Notes under the pieces: generated by a model
Database searches by the model: none
Told to the model about the DNA's origin: nothing
What the model saw: only the letters and a program-made list of their open reading frames with translations
Position numbers and translations under genes: made by a program
In this document: piece by piece, positions 1-10,230 of the stretch
How positions within the stretch are numbered: position 1 is the first letter of the stretch
How the letters are laid out: each line of letters starts with the position of its first letter
Assembly: GCF_900747795.2 (NCBI RefSeq)
Contig: NC_041394.2
Coordinates: forward strand, 118,326,228-118,390,227
Reading direction: 5' to 3'
Length of the DNA stretch: 64,000 nucleotides
From: Erpetoichthys calabaricus
Lineage: Eukaryota > Chordata > Cladistia > Polypteriformes > Polypteridae

Positions 1-1228
1 AATCTATTGGCTATGATCTGTCTAAATTTAAACAGCAACATCTCAAGTTTAGAATCAAACGTTTTTGAGGCGAAAAGGACAAGCCACAATAACATGGATA
101 AAACATGAAGACTATACGTACTGCATGACTTGTACTGCACACTGCATGTCAAGTAGCAGCGTTAACCACCATATGGGCAGATGTTTCACTGGTCTGCATG
201 AAGACAGCAAACAGTTGAGAAAATGCTTTTCTAAATACATTCCTGTTTTTTTCCAGACCAGAATTATACACTTTGAAAGAGGAGCATCATACTATTGGCT
301 TCTTACCCATGAAATAGAAGGAGCTAATGAAGGCTTTCTTGACTGCTTTTTGAAATTTAGCATAGTCCTCCTCAGTAGTGAGTGAAAATGAAGAACAGCA
401 TAATTTATTGTGAATAATGCATTCATGAAATTGACATCATTCTTTTTTTTAAATTACTATGACAACTTTTTTGGGAGCAAATGATATTTGACTTTTTATT
501 CTTCTTTGCTGCTGTGTCCTGCGTAGCCACAACTGGAAAAAGCTCAAACTGGAAGTCAAACACGCAATTAAAAAAGCAAAACAACAATAACAGCTGGTTC
601 TTATTTTTCATGATCTTCAATCCTTATCTCTAAACTAAAAAGTTCAGGTTTCACATGCACACATATACCTAAGGGTATGGAGAAGAACACTGCAGGGCCA
701 AATGGTCCAGCCCCTCAAATGGAAACAGGGCTTAGTAGCATCTGGCATAAGGACAACTTTATACAACACAATAAAAAATAATCTGCTAGATATGTAATTA
801 CATTCAGCATATGATAACGAAAAATTGGGGGGAAAAGTACCTAAGAAGACAACCCATTGAAATGAAGAGTCAAAAAAGAGATCTCCTTAATATCTTTTTG
901 GTTTCTCCTCAACAACAGTGATATCAGAAATAAAATGGAGACATATGTTCTTTTGTCTCCTGCTTCTCGGATTTTTCTGTGGAGATCTCAGTAGAGTTAC
1001 ACAATGAGCTCAAATCTTCCAAGTGGTGTCTTGACATGTTTTTTTTTTTTTTTTTGAATTTTAAAGTATTTGCATTGTGTGCTCAGTAATATCTGGTGAA
1101 ATGTATGCATGGCACTAATAAAACACTTTACTATGATTACAAAGCATTGTCCTTGCTTCTGAATATAACTATTAGTTGCTCTAATTTATATTTCTGTGAT
1201 CCAGTTAGATAATACTCAGTCTAAAAGA
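1..1228. other. no recognisable gene apart from the weak exon candidate
   Basis: AT-rich sequence with short poly-A and poly-T runs (for example 1039-1055). Apart from the weak minus-strand exon candidate at 307-370, I see no coding frame, RNA gene or repeat family that I can name. Confidence 0.4.
307..370 (-). CDS. candidate lone exon, unidentified
   Basis: On the minus strand a 64-nt stretch is open and is flanked by a pyrimidine-rich tract ending in AG and by a GTAAGA donor. It would encode EDYAKFQKAVKKAFISSFYF followed by M and a split codon. No neighbouring exon with a matching phase was found and I do not recognise the peptide, so this may be chance. The plus-strand open frame over the same bases (65-385) shows no family resemblance. 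Confidence 0.18.
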
Positions 1229-1412
1229 AAAGTGTGGCATAGTGGTTAAAACTTTGGGCTTCAATTCCTAAGGTTGTGGGTTCAGATCACACTACTGACA
1301 CCATGATATGACCATTAGCAAGCCGTCTGTGTTCCAATTGGAAAAACAATAGAAATGTAACCAATTGTATTTCAAATGTTGTAAATCACCTGGATAAATG
1401 AATCAGTCCAGT
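1229..1412 (+). repeat. tRNA-derived SINE with LINE-like tail
   Basis: The head has pol III promoter-like boxes: a box A-like GGCATAGTGGTTAAA and a box B-like GGTTGTGGGTTCAGATC. The body ends in a TGTAAATCACCTGGATAAA type tail, the shape shared by fish tRNA-SINEs that borrow an L2-type LINE 3' end. Mutated boxes suggest an old copy. A more decayed relative may lie at 18430-18560. Confidence 0.55.
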
Positions 1413-1458
1413 AAAAAAATAAGCTTTTAAAGAAAATAAAATAAAGCATTTTGGAGTA

Positions 1459-2315
1459 CAGTAATCCCTCCTCCATCGCGGGGGTTGCGTTCCAGAGCCA
1501 CCCGCGAAATAAGAAAATCCGCGAAGTAGAAACCATATGTTTATATGGTTATTTTTATATTGTCATGCTTGGGTCACAGATTTGCGCAGAAACACAGGAG
1601 GTTGTAGAGAGACAGGAACGTTATTCAAACACTGCAAACAAACATTTGTCTCTTTTTCAAAAGTTTAAACTGTGCTCCATGACAAGACAGAGATGACAGT
1701 TCTGTCTCACAATTAAAAGAATGCAAACATATCTTCCTCTTCAAAGGAGCAAACAAATCAATAGGGCTGTTTGGCTTTTAAGTATGCGAAGCACCGCGGC
1801 ACAAAGCTGTTGAAGGCGGCAGCTCACACCCCCTCCGTCAGGAGCAGAGAGAGAGAGAGAGATAGAGAGAGACAGATAAAAAAATCAATACGTGCCCTTC
1901 ATGCTTTTAAGTATGCGAAGCACCGTTCAGCATGTCGTTTCAGGAAGCAGCTGCACAAAAGATAGCAACGTGAAGATAATCTTTCAGCATTTTTAGACGA
2001 GCATCCGTATCGTCTAGGTGTGCGAACAGCCCCCCTGCTCAATCCCCCTACGTCAGGATCAGAGAAAGTCAGCGCAAGAGACAGAGAAAAGTAAGCAATC
2101 TAGCTTCTCAGCCATCTGCCAATAGCGTCCCTTGTATGAAATCAACTGGGCAAACCAACTGAGGAAGCATGTACCAGAAATTAAAAGACCCATTGTCCTC
2201 AGAAACCCGCGAAGCAGCGAAAAATCCGCGATATATATTTAAATATGCTTACATATAAAATCCGCGATGGAGTGAAGCCGCGAAAGGCGAAGCGCGATAT
2301 AGCGAGGGATTACTG
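1459..2315. mobile_element. non-autonomous pogo/Tigger-like DNA transposon
   Basis: The element starts CAGTAATCCCTC and ends GAGGGATTACTG as perfect terminal inverted repeats, with TA on both sides (1457-1458 and 2316-2317). The subterminal GCGATATAGCG and CGCGAAGCGCG-type sequence resembles Tigger/pogo termini. No transposase frame is present, so it would depend on a partner. Inside, the TTTTAAGTATGCGAAGCACCG motif occurs twice (about 1777 and 1904), and a CCGTCAGGAGCAGAGA-like motif occurs near 1828 and, diverged, near 2048. A GA-rich simple repeat lies at 1847-1873. Confidence 0.7.
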
Positions 2316-2317
2316 TA

Positions 2318-3497
2318 GTGTTATCAGGAAAGGTGTCTGTCACATTTTACTCCACCGTCCAATGTAAAACAAGCTTGCAGCACAAAGGAAACCACTAGAA
2401 TGGAAACAAGAATGTCTAATGTGACAGACCTTGTTTAGCTCTCTTTGCATAAAGTAATAGCTGGATGTTCCTTGGAGGTGGCCCAGCTAAACAAGGTTAG
2501 AGAAAAGGTAATACTTCCCCATCTAATTATATGATGCTAGAAGAATAAAAATGGGACCAGAGAAGAGACAAGGCAGTTCATAAGAGGGATTGGAACTCTT
2601 TCTAAGAGACTGCTGCCATTCAATCTATCTATATTGCAAAGAACTCTGATAGCCAACTACTGTACCCTTATCTTGAATAGTTAAGCATTTGGATTCTTTT
2701 TGAAACCACCACAGAAAACTGGGGGAAAAGAAGATAACTTTAAAATATAGTGTAAATAAGATTATCCATCTGACTAGTGTTAATACTTTGCTGTACTGTA
2801 TTATGTCTAATTTTGTTGAAGAACTCCTGCTAGCCTCAGTGTCACAAAGGGTTTGATGCTATTATCTCTCCTTGCTTTCCAATCAAATAGTCATTGTTTT
2901 ACATACTTAATTGCTTCAAAATAGTCAGGAAACTATTATACCCATAAATTGTTATTGTATTAGTTAATTAATCAGAAGATGTCTGTATCAGTATTGAAAT
3001 TTGCTCTGTGCAGACATCATTAGTGCCAGACTAATATGAACCAACCTCCTATAGGTTACAATGACATGCTCACAAGCTTTACATTGTGGATGTTGTTAAC
3101 TCAGTATCCACAACTGTAAAAAGGCCTGAAACATTAAAAATGAGGCCTTGACCTTAAACTACAAACAGAACTGGGGCCTGCACTCAAAGGGAGAGGAGAG
3201 CTGTTTAAAATCCCTGGCTCAAAGAAACAAAATAAATAATTCTTTGACTTATTCAGCAAACAAAAGACACAAGATAAAAATACATGTTGACAATGATGCA
3301 AATCAATCCTCCCCTGACTTTATACTCCCTTTTTATGCCTTTTTTGCTCATTTATGGTTCTTTAATTACTATAATTTATGTAAATATTATTATATATTTT
3401 TATTAACTATTTAGTCATGTATTTTATGTCATTTTTATTTTATGATTTTGTTCATTTATTTTTGAAGTGTGAGAATATGTTCTGCTATATTTCATTG
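2318..3497. other. unassigned intergenic sequence
   Basis: AT-rich sequence; no gene, RNA or repeat family I can name. The open frame at 3148-3414 is low-complexity and has no splice or family support. Confidence 0.4.
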
Positions 3498-3640
3498 TGG
3501 ATGGATCCCCAAGAGGCAGGACCACCTACAGTGCCACCTCACTTCATCTTTAGGAGACTGCCCAAGTCTGCAACTGCAGGCTGGAATAGCAAGTTCCTGC
3601 AGTTCATTTGGTGAAGTTGGGTGTTTTTTAAGTATTGTAG
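3498..3640 (+). repeat. fragment of an LTR-like interspersed repeat (second family)
   Basis: The stretch GATCCCCAAGAGGCAGGACC and the bases after it resemble 31830-31920, where GATCCCCCAAAAGGCAGGAC is followed by a CCTATAAATG TATA-like box. Two similar loci show it is a dispersed repeat. A promoter-like box in the longer copy suggests LTR origin, but no internal region or defined ends are visible. Treat as a fossil fragment. Confidence 0.3.
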
Positions 3641-3671
3641 TCTTTGAGAATTCTGATTGTTCTTTGTCATA

Positions 3672-3803
<132 letters not shown>

Positions 3804-3805
3804 GT

Positions 3806-4111
3806 CTACAGCAGTACAGAAGGGGAGGAAACCATTTTAACAGCAATATATTCAAAAGATGTGACTTCAAAAAAGGAGAGTTCCTTCATTGTCAAGGTAG
3901 ATCTATAAACCACAGCCAGGCCAGCTGTGTAGTGTAACCCTATTAACCTGGGTTTAGATATGTGGCTACAGCCTGGGGGAGACAGCAAGTTTAAATGTAA
4001 ATAGTCACCAGGCTGTTGCCTAGTTTCTGTAAGAAGAAACATGTCCACTTGCTTCTGGGAGATGAGGTCATTAATCAGCGAGGTCTTGTTAGTGATGGAG
4101 CGAGTGTTCAA
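3806..4111 (-). pseudogene. LINE endonuclease-domain fragment
   Basis: Read on the minus strand, the frame contains MNTRSI near its start, then DMFLLTETR and later GLAVVYRSTL. These match the N-terminal apurinic endonuclease domain of LINE ORF2 proteins of the L2/CR1/jockey group (family motif LTETW and GGLAV). Only about 100 residues remain. It runs into the TCTA tract on its 3' side and has no reverse transcriptase, so it is a dead fragment. The exact clade cannot be told. Confidence 0.5.
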
Positions 4112-4467
4112 AAGGCCGAGCCTAAAGTTGGAACTTGGAAATTGTTCTAATGTTCTAATGTTATGTATTTTTAATCAAACATGAAGTAAAATAGAATTAG
4201 AAGAAGCAGAAAAAACCTGTGACACATATTTGGTATTTTCAGAGAAGTGCAAAAAAGAAGAAAAAGAGGAAGCCTGCCAATACAGCCCATTAGCTACATG
4301 TTTCTGCAGTGTCGCGCCTCAAGCTTGTATTAAATGCTGCCGTAATCAAATTTCTCACTCCGCATTCTGAAATTGTCAAATAACTACTTTGTCTTAAACT
4401 GCTCCACATCCTTTTCCGACCAGTTCTGACATTATCTCTTGTGTTCTTGGGTTTATCTATCTATCTA

Positions 4468-6097
4468 CAGTGCATCCGGAAAGTATTCACAGCGCATCAC
4501 TTTTTCCACATTTTGGTATGTTACAGCCTTATTCCAAAATGGATTAAATTCATTTTTTTCCTCAGAATTCTACACACAACACCCCATAATGACAATGCGA
4601 AAAAAGTTTACTTGAGGTTTTTGCAAATTTATTAAAAATAAAAACATTGAGAAAGCACATGTACATAAGTATTCACAGCCTTTGCCATGAAGCTCAAAAT
4701 TGAGCTCAGGTGCATCCTGTTTCCCCTGATCATCCTTGAGATCTTTCTGCAGCTTAATTGGAGTCCACCTGTGTTAAATTCAGTTGATTGGACATGATTT
4801 GGAAAGGCACACACCTGTCTATATAAGGTCCCACAGTTGACAGTTCATGTCAGAGCACAAACCAAGCATGAAGTCAAAGGAATTGTCTGTAGACCTCCGA
4901 GACAGGATTGTCTAGAGGCACAAATCTGGGGAAGGTTACAGAAAAATTTCTGCTGCTTTGAAGGTCCCAATGAGCACAGTGGTCTCCATCATCCGTAAGA
5001 AGTTCGAAACCACCAGGACTCTTCCTAGAGCTGGCCGGCCATCTAAACTGAGTGATCGGGGGAGAAGGGCCTTAGTCAGGGAGGTGACCAAGAACCCGAT
5101 GGTCACTCTGTCAGAGCTCCAGAGGTCCTCTGTGGAGTGAGGAGAACCTTCCAGAAGGACAACCATCTCTGCAGCAATCCACCAATCAGGCCTGTATGGT
5201 AGAGTGGCCAGACGGAAGCCACTCCTTAGTAAAAGGCACATGGCAGCCCGCCTGGAGTTTGCCAAAAGGCACCTGAAGGACTCTCAGACCATGAGAAAGA
5301 AAATTCCCTGGTCTAATGAGACAAAGATTGAACTCTTTGGTGTGAATACCAGGCGTCACGTTTGGAGGAAACCAGGCACCTGTCATCACCAGGCCAATAC
5401 CATCCCTACAGAGAAGCATGGTGGTGGCAGCATCATGCTGTGGGGATGTTTTTCAGCGGCAGGAACTGGGAGACTAGTCAGGATAAAGGGAAAGATGACT
5501 GCAGCAATGTACAGAGACATCTTGGATGAAAACCTGTTCCAGAGCGCTCTTGACCTCAGACTGGGGCAACGGATCATCTTTCAGCAGGACAACGACCCTA
5601 AGCACACAGCCAAGATACCAAAGGAGTGGCTTCAGGACAACTCTGTGAATGTCCTTGAGTGGCCCAGCCAGAGCCCAGACTTGAATCCAACTGAACATCT
5701 CTGGAGAGATCTTAAAATGGCTGTGCACCGACGCTTCCCATCCATCCTGATGGAGCTTGAGAGGTGCTGCAAAGAGGAATGGGCGAAACTGGCCAAGGAT
5801 AGGTGTGCCAAGCTTGTGGCATCATATTCAAAAAGACTTGAGGCTGTAATTGCTGCCAAAGGTGCATCAACAAAGTATTGAGCAAAGGCTGTGAATACTT
5901 ATGTACATATGATTTCTCAGTTTTTTTATTTTTAATAAATTTGCAAAAACCTCAAGTAAACTTTTTTCACATTGTCATTATGGGTTGTTGTGTGTAGAAT
6001 TCTGAGGAAAAAAATGAATTTAATCCATTTTGGAATAAGGCTGTAACATAACAAAATGTTGGAAAAGTGATACGCTGTGAATACTTTCCGGATGCAC

Positions 6098-6099
<2 letters not shown>
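4468..6099 (+). mobile_element. Tc1/mariner element, family 1, copy 1
   Basis: It starts CAGTGCATCCGGAAAGTATT straight after a TA and ends with the inverted form before TATC. Terminal inverted repeats are long, about 160 bp, including the shared TTTGCAAATTTATTAAAAAT. It sits inside a TCTA microsatellite, whose TA steps are natural Tc1 targets. The last base is C (CACTC) where family copy 57391-59011 has G (CACTG). It carries a broken transposase gene. Confidence 0.9.
4868..5881 (+). pseudogene. Tc1 transposase, inactivated copy
   Basis: DNA-cutting and joining enzyme of Tc1 elements: N-terminal paired-like helix-turn-helix region, GRPSKLSDRG linker, then the DD34E catalytic core. The start ATG reads [15 protein letters not shown], after which an in-frame TAG replaces the serine codon seen in the copy at 57791. 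A second stop (GTGGAGTGA) follows near 5138, and six bases are missing near 4999 where the other copy has TGGAAG. From 5204 the frame is open to the end. The first catalytic Asp is lost ([11 protein letters not shown], normally WSDETK), while QQDNDPKHT and SPDLNPTEHLW keep the second Asp and the Glu. It cannot encode an active enzyme. Confidence 0.9.
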
Positions 6100-6133
<34 letters not shown>

Positions 6134-7748
6134 CAGTGGTGTGAAAAACTATTTGCCCCCTTCCTGATTTCTTATTCTTTTGCATGTTTGTCACACAAAA
6201 TGTTTTTGATCATCAAACACATTTAACCATTAGTCAAATATAACACAAGTAAACACAAAATGCAGTTTGTAAATGGTGGTTTTTATTATTTAGGGAGAAA
6301 AAAAATCCAAACCTACATGGCCCTGTGTGAAAAAGTAATTGCCCCCTGAACCTAATAACTGGTTGGGCCACCCTTAGCAGCAATAACTGCAATCAAGCGT
6401 TTGCGATAACTTGCAATGAGTCTTTTACAGCTCTCTGGAGGAATTTTGGCCCACTCATCTTTGCAAAATTGTTGTAATTCAGCTTTATTTGAGGGTTTTC
6501 TAGCATGAACCGCCTTTTTAAGGTCATGCCATAGCATCTCAATTGGATTCAGGTCAGGACTTTGACTAGGCCACTCCAAAGTCTTCATTTTGTTTTTCTT
6601 CAGCCATTCAGAGGTGGATTTGCTGGTGTGTTTTGGGTCATTGTCCTGTTGCAGCACCCAAGATCGCTTCAGCTTGAGTTGACGAACAGATGGCCAGACA
6701 TTCTCCTTCAGGATTTTTTGGTAGACAGTAGAATTCATGGTTCCATCTATCACAGCAAGCCTTCCAGGTCCTGAAGCAGCAAAACAACCCCAGACCATCA
6801 CACTACCACCACCATATTTTACTGTTGGTATGATGTTCTTTTTCTGAAATGCTGTGTTCCTTTTACGCCAGATGTAACGGGACATTTGCCTTCCAAAAAG
6901 TTCAACTTTTGTCTCATCAGTCCACAAGGTATTTTCCCAAAAGTCTTGGCAATCATTGAGATGTTTCTTAGCAAAATTGAGACGAGCCCTAATGTTCTTT
7001 TTGCTTAACAGTGGTTTGCGTCTTGGAAATCTGCCATGCAGGCCGTTTTTGCCCAGTCTCTTTCTTATGGTGGAGTCGTGAACACTGACCTTAATTGAGG
7101 CAAGTGAGGCCTGCAGTTCTTTAGACGTTGTCCTGAGGTCTTTTGTGACCTCTCGGATGAGTCGTCTCTGCGCTCTTGGGGTAATTTTGGTTGGCTGGCC
7201 ACTCCTGGGAAGGTTCACCACTGTTCCATGTTTTTGCCATTTGTGGATAATGGCTCTCACTGTGGTTCGCTGGAGTCCCAAAGCTTTAGAAATGGCTTTA
7301 TAACCTTTACCAGACTGATAGATCTCAATTACTTCTGTTCTCATTTGTTCCTGAATTTCTTTGGATCTTGGCATGATGTCTAGCTTTTGAGGTGCTTTTG
7401 GTCTACTTCTCTGTGTCAGGCAGCTCCTATTTAAGTGATTTCTTGATTGAAACAGGTGTGGCAGTAATCAGGCCTGGGGGTGGCTACAGAAATTGAACTC
7501 AGGTGTGATACACCACAGTTGGGTTATTTTTTAACAAGGGGGCAATTACTTTTTCACACAGGGCCATGTAGGTTTGGATTTTTTTTCTCCCTAAATAATA
7601 AACACCATCATTTAAAAACTGCATTTTGTGTTTATTTGTGTTATATTTGACTAATGGTTAAATGTGTTTGATGATCAGAAACATTTTGTGTGACAAACAT
7701 GCAAAAGAATAAGAAATCAGGAAGGGGGCAAATAGTTTTTCACACCAC

Positions 7749-7750
<2 letters not shown>
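6134..7750 (-). mobile_element. Tc1/mariner element, family 2, apparently complete
   Basis: It is bounded by CAGTGGTGTGAAAAACTATT and its inverse, with TA at 6132-6133 and 7751-7752. The inverted repeats are very long, about 215 bp, and nearly identical. They include TTTGCCCCCTTCCTGATTTC at the ends and AAAAGTAATTGCCCCCT at the inner edge. The element is 34 bp downstream of copy 1 of family 1, within the same TCTA array. It encodes one uninterrupted transposase on the minus strand. Little difference between the two repeats suggests a fairly recent insertion. As in its neighbour, the final base is C before TA. Confidence 0.92.
6352..7374 (-). CDS. Tc1-family transposase, uninterrupted ORF
   Basis: 340-residue transposase, the normal length for Tc1 elements, which cuts and pastes its own element at TA sites in the nucleus. 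Residues 1-60 hold a first helix-turn-helix (YKAISKALGLQRTTVRAIIH), followed by the linker LPRSGQPTKITPRAQRR and a second DNA-binding helix set to about residue 120. The catalytic triad is complete: Asp in LWTDETKVELFG, Asp in [11 protein letters not shown], and Glu in [12 protein letters not shown] count 34 residues between the last two, the DD34E signature. The glycine-rich YGGGSVMVWGCF stretch is present. The start codon fits the family start MPRSKEIQEQ. No stop or frameshift is visible. Whether it is expressed or active cannot be told from sequence. Confidence 0.93.
   Translation of the reverse strand: MPRSKEIQEQMRTEVIEIYQSGKGYKAISKALGLQRTTVRAIIHKWQKHGTVVNLPRSGQPTKITPRAQRRLIREVTKDLRTTSKELQASLASIKVSVHDSTIRKRLGKNGLHGRFPRRKPLLSKKNIRARLNFAKKHLNDCQDFWENTLWTDETKVELFGRQMSRYIWRKRNTAFQKKNIIPTVKYGGGSVMVWGCFAASGPGRLAVIDGTMNSTVYQKILKENVWPSVRQLKLKRSWVLQQDNDPKHTSKSTSEWLKKNKMKTLEWPSQSPDLNPIEMLWHDLKKAVHARKPSNKAELQQFCKDEWAKIPPESCKRLIASYRKRLIAVIAAKGGPTSY

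Positions 7751-7837
<87 letters not shown>
7751..7837. repeat. (TCTA)n microsatellite
   Basis: About 21 tetranucleotide units directly downstream of the family 2 Tc1 element; continuation of the array interrupted by both Tc1 insertions. Confidence 0.93.
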
Positions 7838-7938
7838 TATTTTGGCTTCTAACATTTTCAGCCTTTAAAGTATTGAATGCTTTGTTGGATTTTGCTTTTT
7901 TATATCATTTACATAGGATTGTCTTTGGTGACTAATTA

Positions 7939-8272
7939 TCCATCCATCCATTATCCAACCCGCTATATCCTGACTACAGGGTCACTGGGGTCTGCTGGAG
8001 CCAATCCCAGCCAACACAGGGTGCAAGGCAGGAAACAAACCCTGGGCAGGGTACCAGCCCACCGCAGGGCGCACACACACACTACACCCACACAACAAGC
8101 ACACACTAGGGACAATTTAGAATCGCCAATCCACCTAACCTGCATTAACCGGAGTACCCGGAGGAAACCCACGCAGACATGGGGAGAACATGCAAACTCC
8201 ACGCAGGGAGGACCCGGGAAGCGAACCCGGGTCTCCTAACTGCGAGGCAGCAGCGCCACCACTGCGCCACCA
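7939..8272 (-). repeat. tRNA-derived SINE (family A)
   Basis: Minus-strand copy of the most frequent SINE in the window. The head has box A-like GGTGGCGCAGTGG and box B-like GGGTTCGCTTCCC; the 3' end is TGGATGGATGGA. It is flanked by a perfect 10-bp target duplication TGACTAATTA (7929-7938 and 8273-8282), showing retrotransposition with endonuclease nicking by a LINE partner. Confidence 0.85.
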
Positions 8273-8282
8273 TGACTAATTA

Positions 8283-8644
8283 CGTTATCTTTAAATATTC
8301 TGTTTGTATTTTGCTCTGTTTTAAAAAAATAATCTGTTCTATGAATTTGTCTTTGCTCCAGCTGGAGTTTTCAGAGTTCTCTCTCTGGTTAGACATACTT
8401 CAAATTTTATTTGTGACTCTTTTCTGTTGTTTTGAATTGAAAAACTAGACCTCCATTTTAAGGTCCTGTCAGTTATAAAGCCTCCCTTTTGCTGGGGTCA
8501 GGCTTACCTTGGGATGAGACCTTTTTTGTAGGCCATTTTGGGAAGGCTGTGCTCTTTCATTATTTTGTTGGTTCAGAGAGTCTTAATATACTACAAAAAC
8601 TCTCGAGGTGAACAAATCTAAATATTAAAACAAAATGCAACCTA
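8283..8644. other. unassigned sequence between SINE copies
   Basis: AT-rich sequence between two family A SINE copies; nothing recognised. Confidence 0.4.
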
Positions 8645-8968
8645 ATCCATCTTCTAAACCCACTTTATCTTGAGCAGGGTCACAGGGAAGCTGGAGCCTA
8701 TCCCAGCAATCACAGGGTGCAAGGAAGTAACAACACCTGAACAGGGTGCCAGTCCATCAGAGGGTGAACACACACACAGGGCTAATTTCACATCGCAATT
8801 CCACCTAACCCACATGTCTTTGGACTGTTGGAGGTGGCCAGAGTACTCAGAGGACTCTCACGTAGAAACAGGAAGAACATGCAAACTCCATGTAGGGAGC
8901 AACAGGGACATGAACCTCGGTCTCCTTACTGCAAGGCAATAACGCTACCACTGCACCATCATGCTGCC
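8645..8968 (-). repeat. old family A SINE
   Basis: Full-length but much mutated relative of the SINE at 7939-8272: GGGTCACAGGGAAGCTGGAG, CACATGTCTTTGGACTGTTG and CATGCTGCCC at the head are recognisable. Divergence makes it clearly older than its neighbour. Confidence 0.75.
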
Positions 8969-9239
8969 CAAATGCAAATGGTACAGTAACCAAATCGTAA
9001 TCTAAAAATAATTAAAAGAATTGAGGGCAAAAACTTCAAACTGTTCTTAAAGGCACTGTAGGAGGGTTACAAAGTTGCAGTATGTCACTCAGATATTTTT
9101 ATAAAGCTACCGGGATTGTCTACTTCATGTCTTTTTTCAGGTCCTCAATAACATTTCTGTTAAAAAATGTACCTGTTTCTTCAATTAATTTCCTCTTAAC
9201 TTCCAGTGGGGTCCTTGAATATTTTCTCAAGGTTACCAT

Positions 9240-9507
9240 GAGGCTGTCATGACTGTTCTTGAAATGAGTTCAAGAAGAACATGGGAACATGGTTGGAAAC
9301 TTGTTAAGGGTAAATTTCACACAAACATTAGGAAATATTTCTTCACAAAGACAAACACAGATACATGGAATAAGTTACCAAGTAGTGTGGTGGTCAGTAG
9401 GACTTTAGGGGCATTGAAAACTCAACTTCATATTATTTTGGATGAACTAGTAGGTGGAATAGGGCTGAATATCCTGTCCTCCTCAAAATTCTTCTAATGT
9501 TCTAATA
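9240..9507 (+). repeat. CR1-like LINE 3' end
   Basis: The coding remnant reads HGWKLVKGKFHTNIRKYFFT, then WNKLPSSVVVSRTLGALKTQ. This is the C-terminal tail of CR1/L2-type reverse transcriptases (family pattern HxxKLxxGRFxxxxRKxFF...WNxLPxxVV). It ends in TTCTAATGTTCTAAT. The related LINE ends at 23050-23550 and 46255-46600 share the coding pattern. Confidence 0.6.
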
Positions 9508-9558
9508 TGTCTCTGTCTTCAGCCTCTACCTCCGTTGGCTGCTCCTCTCCTGAACCAC

Positions 9559-9800
9559 CTATTTCATTGCTGCTCTGTTGGCACAGGGCTTGGCTTGGAA
9601 AGTGAATTTTAGAGCTACTGAAATCCCCAAGATGTTCAGTGTAATTCCACATTGTCCAGCTCCAAGAGTTCTAAGAAGAGGAAAGGTATCATGCTGCAAG
9701 AACACGTGAGCCTTCAGGCCTCCAAAAAGAGTTGATGAGCATGTTAGCCACAAAAAGAGTGAATAGATGCCGTACACACCTAGTGTTTTTAAGGTGTTGC
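9559..9800 (-). pseudogene. unidentified membrane-protein-like open stretch
   Basis: Read on the minus strand the frame gives VYGIYSLFLWLTCSSTLFGG, then LKAHVFLQHDTFPLLRTLGA, a hydrophobic GITLNILGISVALKF run and a stop after ANRAAMK. It has two membrane-like segments and reads more like protein than its surroundings. There is no good splice acceptor upstream (only TAAAAACACTAG) and no partner exon was found. It could be a retrocopy piece, a lone exon or chance; I do not recognise it. Confidence 0.25.
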
Positions 9801-10064
9801 TTTTGCTGATTGGACTCAGATCCCTGCAGTTATAGTGTTCCTTGCATCACCCATCGACGGAAGATGCTCATAGCGTGACTGCGATCTTTTCGGATTTGTT
9901 TTCGTGGCCACAGTAGTGCCCGGCCCCGGCAACTGATAGGCTATCTTCCATAGGCACGGCGATCGCACTTTGGGACACTCTTCGAAATGTTGTCCTGTAG
10001 GGGAGAGCCACCAAAAGAGTTTAGAAACCTTACAATATATACAGTATATATATTAAATAAATAA

Positions 10065-10230
10065 TATAAACATCCATCCATTTTTGACTGTTTTCCAGGT
10101 CCAGGTTGTGGGAGCAAACTTATAAGCAAAGATGTCCAGACATCCCATTTCCCTGGCATCTCCTTCAACTCCTCCATAAGGATATTGAGGTATTCGCAGA
10201 CCAGCAAAGAGATATAATTTTTTCAGCATG
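10065..10230 (-). repeat. LINE or retroelement 3'-tail fragment
   Basis: On the minus strand GGAGATGCCAGGGAAATGGG, then GACATCTTTGCTTATAAG, CCACAACCTGGACCTGG and finally AAAATGGATGGATG. This resembles the fish repeat tail GATGTCTGGACATCT...CGACCCGGCCCCGGATAAGC...ATGGATGG found at the end of a LINE family. The family assignment is from memory and uncertain. Confidence 0.35.

Noticed and set aside
65-385. 106-codon plus-strand frame at the left edge.
   Set aside because: No family resemblance, no splice signals, and composition like the surrounding AT-rich DNA.
5386-5859. Minus-strand open frames within the Tc1 elements (and at 58005-58896).
   Set aside because: Antisense shadows of the transposase gene.
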